A DNA stretch of 64,000 nt from Sphaerolaimus hirsutus (GCA_964036195.1 OZ038459.1:3345206-3409205); one strand, 5' to 3'. Counted from the stretch's first letter, positions 1 to 11,991 are shown. Translations and numbers: made by a program. The notes: generated from the letters alone by a model not told the origin.

Positions 1-900
1 AATAAAATGACACATTTTACAAAATTTTTACAAAAATTGTACAAAAACTGTACAAAAAATCAGAAACATGCATGCAAGGCCAGAAAAATGTTATAATTAG
101 ACCTATACATGAAAAACCTGTGACAAATTTTTCCCTTTTCTTTTCAAAAGTTGCATGCAGTATGTATTGTTAGCTAGCTGCAAGTGTAAAGTTACAATTA
201 TTGATAAGAATGGTTTGCATTTTCAGTAGAAGGACTACTGGAGTGTGCTTGGCACATTTGTAAAATGTCATGCAAAGTGTCAATTGTCATGACAAATGTA
301 AAGTAAAGTATCAATTGTCATGCAAAATGTCAAGTGTCATGTAAAATTTCAAGCACAGTGGCAATTGTCATGACAAATGTCATGCAAAGTGTAAATTGTG
401 TATCGAAATCTTGTGTTTTTGTATCCATAGTATGTTTTATATCCAAATCTTATGTTTTTGTATCCAAATGTTCACATAAGATTTGGAGTCAACAACAACA
501 TAATTTGGATACAAAACATAAGATTTTGAAATAAAACATGAGATTTGAACACAGTTTGCTTGACAATTCTTTAATTTTTACATGGCATGACAATTTACAC
601 TTTACTTTACATTTGTCATGACAATTGACACTTTGCATGACATTTTACATGACATTTGATACTTTACAATGCTTGGGACTGCCCCCAGATCCATGAAAAA
701 ACAGGTAGAGACTCAAGCAATGAGACAAAATTTTACAAAAAATACAAATTTTTATACAATTTTACAAAAATACGAATTTTTATACAATTTTACACAATTT
801 TTATTTTTATTCTTAAATTTTCCATTTTATTTTATTTTATTCTTGAATATTCCATTTTATTTTTATTTTATTTATTTTTTCTGAGATTTTGCCAACCCTG
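1..900 (-). mobile_element. hAT-type non-autonomous element (CAGGGTTGG family), cut by window start
   Basis: This AT-rich stretch is an inverted relative of the complete element at 25394-26383. It shares the terminal (G)CCAACCCTG, the TTTTATTTTTATTT arms and the inner GTATCCAAATCTTATG motifs. Its right terminus is at 900; the other end lies outside the window, so its duplication cannot be checked. Nested in it is a Harbinger-like MITE end (…GGGACTGCCCCCAG, about 674-690). Small reading frames here are low-complexity and not coding. Confidence 0.7.
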
Positions 901-981
901 CGTGTAACACAACAACAAAAGCTCAATATCGAAGTCATTCTACACAAAAAAAAAATAGAAAAATCAACCGACCTCGCTCAC

Positions 982-2506
982 CCCTCCTTCCAAATCAAAA
1001 ACAGTCCACTCAAACTGGACACTTTCACTGCCCCTCCCACTTCCCAACTGCACTGCAGCATAGCGTTTGTCCTCGTACGGCCGCACAGTTACATTGCAGC
1101 ACAAAACGGCGTCGGATCTGTCGTTGTCCACCTCGGGGCACCCGGCGGCGTTGTGCATGTTGGACAAGGTTCGAACGCAGGTGCTCGCTGGGAAATTTGG
1201 GTTGTTGATATTTTAGGCAGGAAACTTTCAGGGGAATGGATTTTGGATGAAGTTGTGTTGCGTGACTTTTTGGGAGTTGCGATTTTGAACCGGTTAGATG
1301 TGTATGGATGTATTTATATTATGCACTTGTATCAAAATACGTTTTAATTGGCACAAAATCAATATTCATTGAAGGCACTTATGAAAAATTCTTCAAGTGC
1401 TTGTGCAAGCTGACTCTGTAAACAGACTATTTGCTACCTAAACAGACACATGTGGCAGTCCAAGACCCTGTAAAATGTCCGAGTTGTCATTTTGCAGGGC
1501 ATTTTACATGACTTTTGTCACTTTGCATGACATTTGACATTTTACAGCGTATTTTACAGGTCTGGGACTGGCACATGCAGAAACATTAAATTCACATTAA
1601 ATCCACTCACCAGCTTCACCATTCTTCACATTGCAGGTACCATGTTCCCCAGCCAAGTTCATCAGATTCACACCGCAGTGGTCCATTCCATTTGGACAGT
1701 CACAGGCACAATTTGAGTGAAAGTGGGGGATTGCAAAATCATAACTGCCCACTATTGGGTAGTTTTGATGCAGTGATTTGTAGGTGATTGTGAGTAGATG
1801 GTGGCTGGGTGAAGTGTTGAATGGGGGTAGGGGATTTTTTTTGTGATTCAAATTGAACTGGTGCTGATTTTACAAGTGGGGAAGTAAAAACTGTTTTAGA
1901 AGTCTGATATTAAATGAGAAGTGAGAAGTGAACTGAGAAGTGAGAAGTAAAATGAAAGGTAAAATGATAAGTGTGATGTGAAATGAGAAGTAAAATGAGA
2001 AATGTGGGGTGAAATGAAAAGTAAAATGAGATGTGAGATGAGAAGTTAAAAGTGAGGTAAACTTTTTCTTCACTTCTTGTTTTACTTCTTCCTTCTCATG
2101 TTACTTCTCATTTCTAATCTAATTTTTACTTCTCCACATGTGAAATTAACCCCAAGATTATTAAATTCAATGGTTACCTTTTTGCTGCAACATCATCAGA
2201 ATTTGGTTCACTTTTGACCAACATGCAAACAGTTTCCTTTGGCTGCAGCTCAACACTCATGTCCAATTGTTTGAAATTTTTAGAAATTGTCATGCCATCC
2301 AACTCAATCAAATCCTCTAGCTGCCCCCTGGGATCCAGCAAAAAACTTGAACAATGGATTTTATTCATTGTTAAAAGTGATGCAACTTTGTCAGCGATAG
2401 TTTTGTCAATAATTTTGCCATTTGAAGACTCCTTGTTCAATGAAGCACTTTTTGCGTGAGTGAAAATTGGGATGAACAAAAGGGCGATTTTCCAAATTGC
2501 AAATTC
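982..2506 (-). CDS. Secreted/membrane protein, possibly EFF-1/AFF-1-type fusogen (3' end outside window)
   Basis: Exons on the minus strand are 2506-2178, 1744-1611 and 1187-982. All borders are GT-AG and phases agree (2, 1, 0). The chosen start gives a signal peptide (MEFAIWKIALLFIPIFTHA) and lies about 100 bases below a TATA box at 2601-2610. An alternative upstream Met at 2569 would put 21 polar residues ahead of it. The mature part has a Cys cluster (NCACDCPNGMDHCG, then HGTC) and a segment CPEV…LCCNVTVRPY…YAAVQLG…QFEWTVFDLEGG. The Cys-rich region followed by a CCN…PY…FEW segment reminds me of nematode EFF-1/AFF-1 cell-fusion proteins, which act at the plasma membrane. I could not align it, so the family call is tentative; gene structure is much firmer. 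The last visible exon ends at a good donor (GGG|GTGAGC), so more exons lie to the left of the window. Intron 1 holds a GA-rich repeat and intron 2 a MITE. Confidence 0.55.
1452..1574. mobile_element. Harbinger-like MITE (GTGGCAGTCC…GGACTGGCAC)
   Basis: A short copy of the abundant family with near-perfect ends GTGGCAGTCCAAGACCCTG and CAGGTCTGGGACTGGCAC and TGTAAAATGTC/TTTTACA interior motifs. It lies inside intron 2 of the minus-strand gene, away from the splice sites. Confidence 0.75.
1880..2130. repeat. GAGAAGTGA/AAATGA simple repeat
   Basis: Degenerate purine-rich tandem units (GAAGTGAGAAGTAAAATGA-like) on the plus strand switch to pyrimidine-rich TTACTTCTTC after about 2065, making a partial foldback. 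It lies in intron 1 of the minus-strand gene. Confidence 0.6.
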
Positions 2507-2600
2507 CATTCTTGTTCGATATCCGGAGGTTTCTTGACTCTGTAATTTAGCGGATTTTTCTTGCAGCATTTGTTTGCTACCATAATACCTGCGTGGTGTC

Positions 2601-2610
2601 TTTTATATAG
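2601..2610 (-). promoter_or_regulatory. TATA box of the minus-strand gene
   Basis: On the minus strand this reads CTATATAAAA. It sits 95 bases upstream of the chosen start codon, giving room for a short 5' UTR. Confidence 0.45.
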
Positions 2611-2995
2611 CATGAGTTTTATTGTTTTCGAAACGCCTTCGCATTTTAATTTGACAATGATGTAAAATGAGCCAAAAATGAATCATGAAATTTCGCTATT
2701 TATCGAAGTTTCTCGAAGTGACGTCTCGTTTATTGGAAAGAAGTTGTCACAAATCATTGGCCTTCGATCGTAAACTGGCTGGTGGTGATGGCAACAATTA
2801 TATGGCAATTAAAAGTGATAAAATTTGTAGCATTTCATCGTTTTATGGTCTATTATAAATACTATCTCATTTCATTGACACCACCCTTTAGAACATTGTA
2901 ATTTGATAACCCATTACCATTGGAGATACACACGTTTTTAGTACCGTATTTCACCGCTCATTGTTATGCAGTGATAAATAATATTGGGGCAGGCC

Positions 2996-3202
2996 TGATA
3001 CGCACACGTGCCCGATACGCACATATGCCCGTTTTTTTTACTTGACACTTTTTCAAGTGATTTTCAGATATAAGTGAAGTGAAAAAAGTTCACTAATGTC
3101 ATTGCGCAACTTTTTCTCACTTTACTCATATCTGAAAATCACTTGAAAAAGTGTCAAGTGTAAAAAACGGGCATATGTGCGTATCGGGCACGTGTGCGTA
3201 TC
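2996..3202. mobile_element. Foldback element with TGATACGCACACGTGCCC arms
   Basis: Two arms of about 90 bases are near-perfect reverse complements (TGATACGCACACGTGCCCGA… and …CGGGCACGTGTGCGTATCA). They also share CTTGACACTTTTTCAAGTGA and TTTTCAGATAT, with a short loop near 3100. Intergenic. Confidence 0.75.
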
Positions 3203-3608
3203 AGTGCACCCCCAATAATATTACCCTCATTACGCGGGACCTACACAGGTGTAAAATTGAATTTTTCAGGAATTTTTGAAAGGTTTGCCCAAATTTGCAT
3301 TTAATGTGCGATACACATAGCATTTCAAAAAAATAATTCGGCCATTCGCGAGGCAACCTCCAATTGACATGTAAATATGGTGTATTCAGTTATACTAATT
3401 TTTAGGTATTATACGCCAATATCCTATTTGAAGCCACCAATCCTGTTTGTTCATGGATGTAACCATTGTATAATATTTTGAAAATACGTTAATACCTAGT
3501 TATTTGCTTATTGGTTTAACATCACGTCTGTAACAGATACATTATGTTACAAAAGTTCTCGGACAACATTTTCTGCTTGCCTTTTTAAATCCCTGGACAA
3601 CTCGCCCA

Positions 3609-3735
3609 CCTTGCAAAATTCCCTGTAAAATATCAATTTTCGTTTTAGTGGTATTTTACATGACTTTTGACACTGTGCATAACATTTCACATTTAACAGG
3701 AAATTTTACAGGATTTTCGGTTCAGGGGACTAGCA
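3609..3735. mobile_element. Diverged Harbinger-like MITE
   Basis: The interior matches the family (CCCTGTAAAATATC … TTTTACATGACTTTTGACACT … TTTTACAGG) but the outer ends have decayed. The rest of 2600-4250 is AT-rich intergenic DNA in which I see no gene. Confidence 0.4.
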
Positions 3736-4269
3736 TATTTTGTTGTTTTGTTTTGTTAGAGAGGCACTCTTGTTGTTTTCTGTTCCAGCCTGTATCATTT
3801 ACTTTATTTGTCATACCAATCCGGGAGTTGCTCAAATGGGCATGATGCCCCACAAGATGTTATGTAGACTGCAATATGAGTAATTGACAGGTGTTATTTG
3901 CACTTGCATTTGACTTGGCAATTTCTAAGCCAAGTACCATAAATAAAATTGCATTGAATTTTGTTTGCTTCATTGTGACTTTGTCTTTGTAAACTTTCGA
4001 TTTTATTATCACTTGAAAAAGTCCCCCCGTTCACGAACTTTTCGAATGTTTATTTAGACCCCCGCCGCTGTGTGTACATAATTAACCGGCCCGACCGATA
4101 TTTGTTTTCATAAAAAGGCGTGCTGCGGAAAATTGATCGTAAACTGTGTAAATTGCCAAAAATCTTCATTTACCGTCCGCTGTCAAATATAGAGTTTCTA
4201 ACCGATATTCTCTAATCGAATTCAGTTTCTTATCGTTTCTTCGCGAGTAAATAAAAATGATCAATGATT

Positions 4270-4840
4270 TAAAAAAGTGACAGCTCCAGCTTCAGCATCC
4301 AACTTCACGGGATTCACAGTGAAGTATCTTTCACGCTTATCACTACCGAGTGTGATCATCAATTTCAAAGCTGTTGAAGGTACTTCACGATGCTGGAACT
4401 TTCACAGACATATACATTTAGTCAGTGATGCCAGCGTTAGGTGTGAAGTGTCTTCATCACGAAACAATTCGTTGAGCACAGTGCAGCACTTCCGGTCTTC
4501 GTGAAGGGTCTAGAAGCGTCGGGATTGCGTTATTTTACTTCACAACACTTCAGCGCGCATCACACGCCCATTATCACAGCAAAAAATGGGTGTGTGATAA
4601 GCGGTGAGGTGTTGTGAATAGGCTTCATGCAAATACGTGGCATGAATACATTTCACTGTGCTACCAGTCCAGACACTTCACGATGCTTCACAAACGATGC
4701 AAATTATTCTGTGAAGGTTGGTAAAGTGCGCTTCACCAATTTTGATTGTCGTTATGATAGGTGAAGTGAGTGAAGTGATAGGTCTTCGCAGAGACTTCTT
4801 CACGTGCATACAGCCCGCTTCCACACGCTTCACGATTTTA
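4270..4840. repeat. CTTCACG/GTGAAG-rich inverted-repeat region
   Basis: Many CTTCAC and GTGAAG motifs alternate in both orientations, giving a foldback-rich block. Related pieces occur near 12560-12750 and 30350-30430. No coding potential is seen; 4840-5500 is AT-rich DNA with nothing recognised. Confidence 0.4.
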
Positions 4841-5516
4841 TCTTTTTTCTGTATATGCCGTGTATTTTTATGTCGATTGAATCCGATATCACTTTAAAAA
4901 AATTACACTTAGCTTATCCTATTCATATTTTATCTATTGCCACGCTTATCATTCGTCGGTTACTGTAATCGTCTGAACCTTTTCGCAATCGATCATTGCG
5001 GGCACGTGCCTCTATTTATATTTATTGATAAAAATGCGCGCGCCGCAGGTAAAAATCACGCTGATTTTCATATTTGTGTGTTTACTGTTTATGGCGAGCT
5101 GATAATCGATGATAAATATTTGACTTTGCCAATTGCGTCTGTTTGAAGACAATATTACATTTTTCGGGTACCCGTTTATGTTTATTTAGAAGGTTGAAAT
5201 GTCTGTGACAGTTCTTTTGGTGATTTAGAAATGTATTTGACGATCGAATTTCGAAATATGGCATAGGTAAACTGGGGTCGTACAGAAAAATTCAAATCAA
5301 TGTCAGTGGAGTTACCCCATCGAGTGAAGAGAAATGTAAAACTTCAGTAGCTGCTAATTAAACAATTCCACTACGCGATTCCGATCCGAGGTCCGAGGTG
5401 TTTCTGGCAACACAATAATTTATTGAGCCGTCAATAAGCGCCATTCAAAGCGGACGGAAAGTTCCTCATTTCCCCCACAACTACATAATCAAATATGAAT
5501 CGAAACTACGCCCCTG

Positions 5517-5692
5517 GTGGCAGTCTCAAATCCTGTAAAGTGTAATGTCAAGTGTCAAATGCGATGTCAAATGTGAAGAAATGATGCTAAAAATTTATCA
5601 CTGAAATTCGACACTTTGCATGACAATCGACAAATTTGTATGACATTTCACACTCGACTTTATATTCATTTTACAGTGTGCGAGATCGTCCC
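5517..5692. mobile_element. Harbinger-like MITE
   Basis: It starts GTGGCAGTCTCAAATCCTGTAAAGTG and ends ACAGTGTGCGAGATCGTCCCC, with the family's ATGACATTTGACAC interior. Downstream, 5700-5880 is GC-rich and 6250-6560 is CpG-rich. Neither offers a supported exon; they may be regulatory DNA of the gene starting at 7034. Confidence 0.55.
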
Positions 5693-6074
5693 CTACTCCC
5701 TGGATCCCTCACTCTGAACACGTCCCTCCAAAGTACCCACACTTCTGTGCACTCATGCAAACTAAACCCATTTACCCAAACATATCCTTATCAAAATCGG
5801 GTCCGCCGCCGCCGGCGACGTATCTTTGAGTGGCGCCACGAGTGGGTTCGCCGTGCCATGAGCCACTCCACTTGAAATGCATGATTCCTATATTGATCCA
5901 TGCATTTGCAGAACCATTCCAATCCAGTGTGCTGCGTGACTGATTGAGAAGTATTTTACGCGTGTTTAGGTACTTGTTTATATATTTACCTACCTATGTA
6001 TTTTTATGTGCATAGACACGGACACCAAGCATACACTCGAAAATTGTCCCTGCACACGCCGGAGTTCACCACTG

Positions 6075-6245
6075 AAGTTTTGTAAACATCTGTAAACTCA
6101 TTAATCAGCCTTAAATGCATTTGAGTTGACTAGAGTGAACTATTTTTACTATCCGTCAACTTCAGTTAACGAAACCCTAATTACAGTAAACTTAAATGCA
6201 ACACAAACGTAATTTATGAGTTCACCAAAATTTCAGTTTATTGCC
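6075..6245. mobile_element. Foldback element, AACTCATTAATCAG…TTATGAGTT family
   Basis: Arms read TAAACTCATTAATCAG…GCATTTGAGTT and TAAATGC…AATTTATGAGTTC. Related copies lie at about 9126-9275, 20830-20990, 23950-24080 and 44325-44500, all sharing GCATTTGAGTTTACCGGAAT. Confidence 0.5.
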
Positions 6246-7033
6246 ATTAAAACAGTCTGTGCAGCGCCATCGATCCACACACGATCAAACGCGCTGATCA
6301 ATGTGGTGTGCCACTTGTGAAGTCGCTTCACGAGTTGCCGCGGCAATTCTCTGCGCCACTGGTTGTTTGTACAAGCCGGCGGCGCGTGCGTGACCGATCA
6401 CATGCGTGAACGTGCACATGCATCCAGCGCGTGACTGCCGCATGTGACGCCCGCGCACACGGCGCCCTACCTGTGATCGTTCCTGTGCGGCCTGCCCGCC
6501 GGCTTACTGTAGCCCGCCGCGGGGCAACTATCTTGGATGAGTGCCAAACGGAGGGAACTGTTTTGCGTGCGAAAGCGAGAAGTATAGTTATGTCGTTCTA
6601 CCTACACACACACTAGTTGAAAACGACACCAAATGTCAACTGGTTCCGGTATCAATTCATAGATTGCTGAGTTGACGTGTAACCCTACCCATTTTTGTAT
6701 ACACATATCGGTCATTCATTCGTGTATTTACATTGCACATTCCGCAATATTTTTTTCGACACTACAACTTCATTCATTTGCAACATGATTGAAACCTTTT
6801 ACTTTTGTACGTCGTTGGTGCATTCGTGAGCAAACTTCGAATTGGAATGGGAAGCAGTTCACATTTGGTGATGTTGTCAACTAGTACGTGTAGGGCCTGT
6901 CTTGTCTGTCAACTCATCCGTTATCATCTGTCAACTCATGCAGATTACAGACCCAGCAAAAATCACCACCAACCAGAAAGCAGATTTAATCAAATTAACC
7001 TAATCTAAACCCACTGAATTTGATCCAATTAAA

Positions 7034-10000
7034 ATGCGTCTGAAACTGTGGCGTCCGCTGGCGCTGCTGCAGGGGGTCACTTTTTATTTGCACGCTGCTT
7101 TCGCTTGTTACGGCGCCGCCACTTCTAGAGGGATTGTTGGGGGGTTGGCTGGACAGCAGACTGGTTTGTGTTTTTTGGGGGTTGTGGTTTTGAGGTTGGT
7201 GTTTAGTGTTTAGTGCGATTAGCGTTGAAAAAATATTTGGGAGATTTATATTTATCTAAAATATCATCAACATATGATATTTTTTTTCCTAGGTTTTTTT
7301 CAGAGAGGGTTTCAGGTTTGTTTTTTCAGGGTTTTTTCATTTTCTTTTCTTTTGAGAGATTTACTGAGATTACATTTGGGTACTTTTTTCCTGAAAATCA
7401 TCGATTTTCGATGCTAAATGTGATGTTTTTCAAGGAGCTTTTGGTGGTGCATTGTGCTTACAAAGTTCGAAAAAGTGTGATTAAGCTGTGATCAACTCTC
7501 GTTCCCTCAACGGACACCTCATTCCGGTAAACTTAATCACGGTTCAAATGCGTTCAAAGCTGAACAAAAACGTACGATGAAAGATGGGGCGACAAAAACA
7601 TGAATTTTTCCGTCGCTCATTGCATGCAATAAAATCTGCATCTGCATCTGCAATGCATCTGCATCTCCACTCACGAAATTCCCCCCCCCCCTTGCCCAGG
7701 CTCCGTAGGCACCCCCAACCAGCAGCACCTGGGTGCCAGGAACGTGCTGCCCGGCGGCGACCCCAACGCCAACAGCGGCACCGCCCAGACCGGCCTGGGC
7801 AACGTGGCATTGGAGCGACCCCTGGCTGCAACTTCCAAGGGACCTGCGACCAGACAGGAGCACTTGACTTGTTTTGATTTTACCCAGAATTGTAGATGGA
7901 GGAATGTTGCTGGAGGGGTGGATCAGGTGATTTTTAATTGTTTTTATATTTTTCTGGGCGCAGTGCTGCACTTTGTAAAGTGTAAATTCGAGTGGCAAAT
8001 GTCAGGTAAAATGTCAATCAAATGTAAATTTTTTTTACTGAACTTTTGACACTCTTCATGACATTTGTCAAACGTACACGAAATTTTACATGACATTTGA
8101 CACTTTACTACACACTTTACATGGTGCGGCACTGGCACGTGGTGTGCAAAGTTTGACAGGGTTCAGTAAACCCCCTAAACCCCCAACCCCCACCCCTCAG
8201 CTCGACTGGTGGCTGGGCAGGGGCACCGTGGACCCAGTGCTCCTATTAGCGGGCACTGGTGCCGACCAGCCCCCGAGGTCACCATTTGCAATAGCTGCAA
8301 CGAATGTGGCCCAGCAGCCGCAAGCGGCCGCCATTTTGAGCTCGGACCCCATTTTGTGTCAAAAGACCAATGGCGAGATTAGGTTCAAGTGAGTGGGGGG
8401 GGAACTTTTTTCTAGGATGTAGTTTGAGTGGAAAAATTGGGAGTATGTTTTTGTGTGAGTAATGGTTATGGGAAAATGCCATGGCGCTAGCGCCATTGTA
8501 ATGGCGGCGGAGGGCGTCAGCGCCAATGCCACACTGCCCCCCCCTGTGGCGATGAATACTCAACTCTCTTCTGAACTATTGAATTGAACTGTGGAAAATT
8601 TTTGCCCGGTTTTTGTCGGGTATAGGTGTCGGGCACCAGGTTCGGCTTCGGGTTTGAGTATCGGGTTTTAGTTTTCAAAAGTTTTCGGGTTTCAAACATT
8701 TGCGGTATAGGGATTAGTTCACAACCCATAAAAAAACTCAGTTGACTTTTTCTCAACCCACCCTCAGATACTGGACCTCAACCGGTGTCCAATTACGTCT
8801 ATGCCTCAAGGCAGTGTCAAGAGACTTTCCCAATTACGACTATTGCACCAGAATTCCATCCGGGGGCCCAGGACCAGCGTTTGTGAGCATCCCAGGCCCC
8901 ATAAACGAGCCATTTGAGATTTTGCTGCGAGTGGAGAACTTCGTGCTGTTCGATGGCTTGGTGCAGGGCGGCTACGCCATGTTGGACGATATTGAATATT
9001 TTGGAGAGCTTTGCGACGGTTGGTGGTGGGTTTTTTTTTTTTTGGGGGGGGGGTTATTTGAGTCGTGAAGTGAGTGATTGGCGCTGTGCATACTGGTTTA
9101 CTGCCACTACAATGTGTAACCTCATAAGTTAACTTTGAATGGCATTTGAGTTTACTGGAATTAGGTGTTCATATAAATACTACAGTTGACGGAGAGTAAA
9201 AGTAACTCGATTCCAATGAACTCAAATGCTGTCAACGGTGATTTATAAGTTTACTAATTTTGTAAAATTTAATTACAAACTTAAATTTTGCACAACTGGC
9301 TCACGCTAGAAGCATGCCAACGATATTAAAGGCATGCGGCCTTCATAAAAAGACGACAAAATTCATAGGTATCTATTGTAACATTTACGTAAATGTATTA
9401 ACAACATTCGCTTTTTCATTTTTCACAAAAATCGCACGCTTTTATTTTTCATTGGTACGCTTGCAATGTGAGACATAAGTATATAGCAGTGCGTGCAGAC
9501 TGTCGAATTTTTGAATACCTAGTTACTGGGGGGAGTGTAAAACATTAAAAACTCTCCGGAACAGTCGATCATACATTGCTAAATCTAATTCAATCGCTTT
9601 CAATTTCCCTCCAATAACTACTTCCCCCAAAAACACCCCCCACCTAGCAGAAGCGCCCAACCCCCGAGGGCAGATCTCGCCCAGGGCGCCCTCCCCCAAC
9701 GGGATCGACACCAACTCCATCGACGACAGGCAGCCGTCCGGGGGTGGGGGTGGGGCAGGGGGCGGGGGCAGGGGTGCCGTGCAGCTGTCGGATACTTGCG
9801 ACATTTTAGAGTGCGCTTTTTCTCATGGTGGGTTTGGGGTTGTGGGTTTTTGAGGTTGGGTTTATTGTTTTGACTAAGTATGTATGTTTTGGGGAGATTT
9901 TTTGACACTATGAATTTTGACAATTATTTTTTACATTTTTTTTAACATGGGCCAATTCCGCGAGAAGACCAGTAAATCGTATGTTGTATTTAAGTGGTAA

Positions 10001-11991
10001 GTGACAAGTGATAAGTGGTAAGTAAATGATGAATGATTTTACTTGCCACTTATCGCTTGATATCGCTCGCTCCCCTCTCGCATCTTATTTTGAAAACCCA
10101 AGACCCATTTTCAAATCAAATCAAACCACCGCCGGACAGGCGACTGCCGCTCGTGGGTCCGGGCATCAGCGTGGCGGCTGGGCGCAGGCCCCGTGGGCAA
10201 CCCTTTGACGGGGGTGCGCGGCGACGCGTCCCGACTTCCCTACGACCCCGCAGGTGCCAGTCTCAGACCCTGGAAAATGTCCTGGGAAGTGGCAAATGTC
10301 GTGTAAAGTGTCTAAGCTATGGAGAATGTCAAATGTCATGAAAAGTGTCCAAATTTATGGAAAATACTTAGCAAAATGGCAAATGGCATGTTAAGTGTCC
10401 AAGGTTATGGAAAATGTCAGATGTCATGAAAAGTGTGTAAGCTCATGGAAAATGCCCTGGAAAATGGCAAATGTGTTTGCCATTCTCAGACCATTTTCCA
10501 TGACTTCAGACACTTTCCATAACATTGGACATTTTCCACAGCATTTTTCACAACTTTAGACACTTTCCACAACTTTAGACACTTTGCATGACACTTGACA
10601 CTTTCCAGGGCACTTTACAGGGTCTGGGACTGCCCCCAGGACACTACGCATACGCAACGGGGCCAGCCAGACGCGTGCGGATGTCCACGCCCCCGTTTCA
10701 GTTGCCCAGCGATGTCAACTTGATGTTTAGTTATTATAAGGCGAGTAGGGATACGGGATTGAGGCTGTTGGCTAGAAGGAAGGGCGATAATAGATTGCAG
10801 TTGGTGTTCACGTTGGTTTTGGTAGCGGGGTTTTTTTGGGGGGGCGGGGGGGTGATTGTGTTTGTTTTATATTTCTTTTGTGGTTGATGAGCGTAATGTA
10901 AATAGGTATTAAAGATAACGTTGTCATTGATTGTGAGTTCGCATACTGCGATCTGTCAACTCACGTTCCCTGTATAAATTAAAGGACACATTCAAACGAA
11001 CGTACGTGTTAATTCAACTGAATATGATGTCCACAGGCACAGGGTACCTGCATGGTTTATTGTCAGTTGTCAATTGACATTTGAAAGTCAAGTCCAGCAC
11101 GCTGTATAATGTCATGTCAAACGTCAAGTGTCACGGACAGTTGACAATTTCAGTCCAATCCAGAATTCACTCTAGAATTTTCCAACCATCTTCACCCGAA
11201 ATTCAACATTTCGCAGCGCTCCGCAAATTTCGGCGGACGCGCGGCGTTGGTTCCGCGAGGTACGTCAACTGGACGCCGGGGATTATGACGCGGTTAGATT
11301 AATTAATAATATCGTTTTAATTAAATATGTATTTCCTCGAAATACACTCCCCACGAAATACACCCCCCCCCCCTCGAAATACCTCCCCTCAACATAACCA
11401 CTATGAATTTATAACCCCCCTCGAAATACCCCCCCCCCCAATTGAGTGTAGGTAAAGTCCAGGCAATGCAAACACACGTTCAAACAATGGCTTTGTTACG
11501 TTAGGACAGGGTTTATTTATACCATCTACACACCCACATAAGTTTATAGACTCTTACATAAGACAGTTACGCATTATTTAATTTTTCTACATTTTTAATT
11601 TTTATTATTTTACTCACAACAAATACGTACTGCGAGTTCAAAAAATTTCTGGCGAAAAAATAAACTCCCCCTCGAAATACCCCCCTCGTTCAACTTCCCC
11701 CCTCAAAATTTCCACTATGAAAAATTCCCCCGTGGGCGTAATTCGAGGCAATACGGTCCGTAAGTAAATATTTCTCACCCGCCTCACTTGAATATGGAAA
11801 TGCCTTCACTAAAGGCTATCAACTTTTTTGCCGTTCACATTCATTTTCAACGATTCTCATTTCGTCACTCAACAATTTCGACAAATCCCGTTTCGCAGTT
11901 AATTTTCGAAGCGATGGATCTCGGCCCGAACGCGTACGTCGGCATCGACGAACTAATATTGACTGATTTACGGGGGCAGCATTTGTGTTGA
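7034..11991 (+). CDS. Secreted two-MAM-domain protein
   Basis: Exons are 7034-7163, 7700-7926, 8201-8388, 8768-9018, 9651-9827, 10140-10253, 10640-10811, 11217-11259 and 11899-11991 (464 aa, TGA stop). Every intron is GT-AG and every phase agrees. The start (AAAATG) opens a signal peptide, MRLKLWRPLALLQGVTFYLH. After a low-complexity linker comes MAM domain 1 (exons 2-4): CFDFTQNCRWRN, LDWWLGRG, the Cys pair in CQKTNG…LRLCLKAV and GYAMLDDIEYFGELC. A Gly-rich linker leads to MAM domain 2 (exons 5-9): CDILECAFSHGDCRSW, the hydrophobic core, GPNAYVGIDELILTD, and a final Cys. MAM domains are extracellular adhesion or interaction modules; the layout resembles nematode secreted MAM proteins. No membrane segment or GPI signal is seen, so secretion is inferred. 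Intron 6 (10254-10639) is an exact copy of a Harbinger-like MITE, so it looks recently gained; introns 2, 3 and 8 carry other MITEs. Confidence 0.85.
7956..8139. mobile_element. Harbinger-like MITE in intron 2
   Basis: Ends GGGCGCAGTGCTGCACTTTG and ATGGTGCGGCACTGGCACG with the family interior (GTAAAGTGTAAATTCG, TTTTACATGACATTTGACAC). Confidence 0.6.
8475..8710. repeat. GCGCCA foldback piece plus CGGGTATCGGGTT degenerate repeat in intron 3
   Basis: ATGGCGCTAGCGCCAT-type palindromes at about 8480-8535 are followed by GTCGGGTATAGGTGTCGGGCACC-like degenerate units to about 8710. The latter match the interior of the hAT element at 59209-60219. Confidence 0.5.
9120..9490. mobile_element. Two MITE pieces in intron 4
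   Basis: 9126-9275 is a copy of the GCATTTGAGTTTACTGGAAT foldback. 9285-9490 contains CTCACGCTAGAAGCATGCCAA…ACGCTTGCAATGTGAGACATAAG, the family also seen at about 24604-24660, 27255-27480 and 53670-53870. Confidence 0.45.
10254..10636 (+). mobile_element. Introner-like Harbinger MITE forming intron 6 of the MAM gene
   Basis: The element begins GTGCCAGTCTCAGACCCTGG exactly after the exon's CAG and ends GGGTCTGGGACTGCCCC. A second CAG (10637-10639) is followed at once by the next exon. The CAG/CAG pair is the target duplication, the element's first two bases are the donor, and the downstream CAG is the acceptor. Removing 10254-10639 restores an unbroken reading frame (Ala-Gly-His-Tyr). The interior is palindromic GGAAAATGTC/GACATTTTCC arrays. 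Confidence 0.85.
11325..11758. mobile_element. ACCGTATTTCCTCGAAATA-family foldback in intron 8
   Basis: From TATTTCCTCGAAATACACTCCCC to GGCGTAATTCGAGGCAATACGGT, with C-run blocks and CTCGAAATACCCCCC units inside. Confidence 0.65.

Noticed and set aside
5636-5875. GC-rich plus-strand frame ending RRRRRRIFEWRHEWVRRAMSHST
   Set aside because: It begins inside a MITE and has no plausible exon partner; GC content alone is not enough.
6431-6616. CpG-rich frame upstream of the MAM gene
   Set aside because: Composition suggests a promoter-like CpG patch; the translation resembles no protein.
7537-7998. Minus-strand frames opposite MAM exon 2
   Set aside because: Shadows of the real plus-strand exon, whose splice sites and phases agree.
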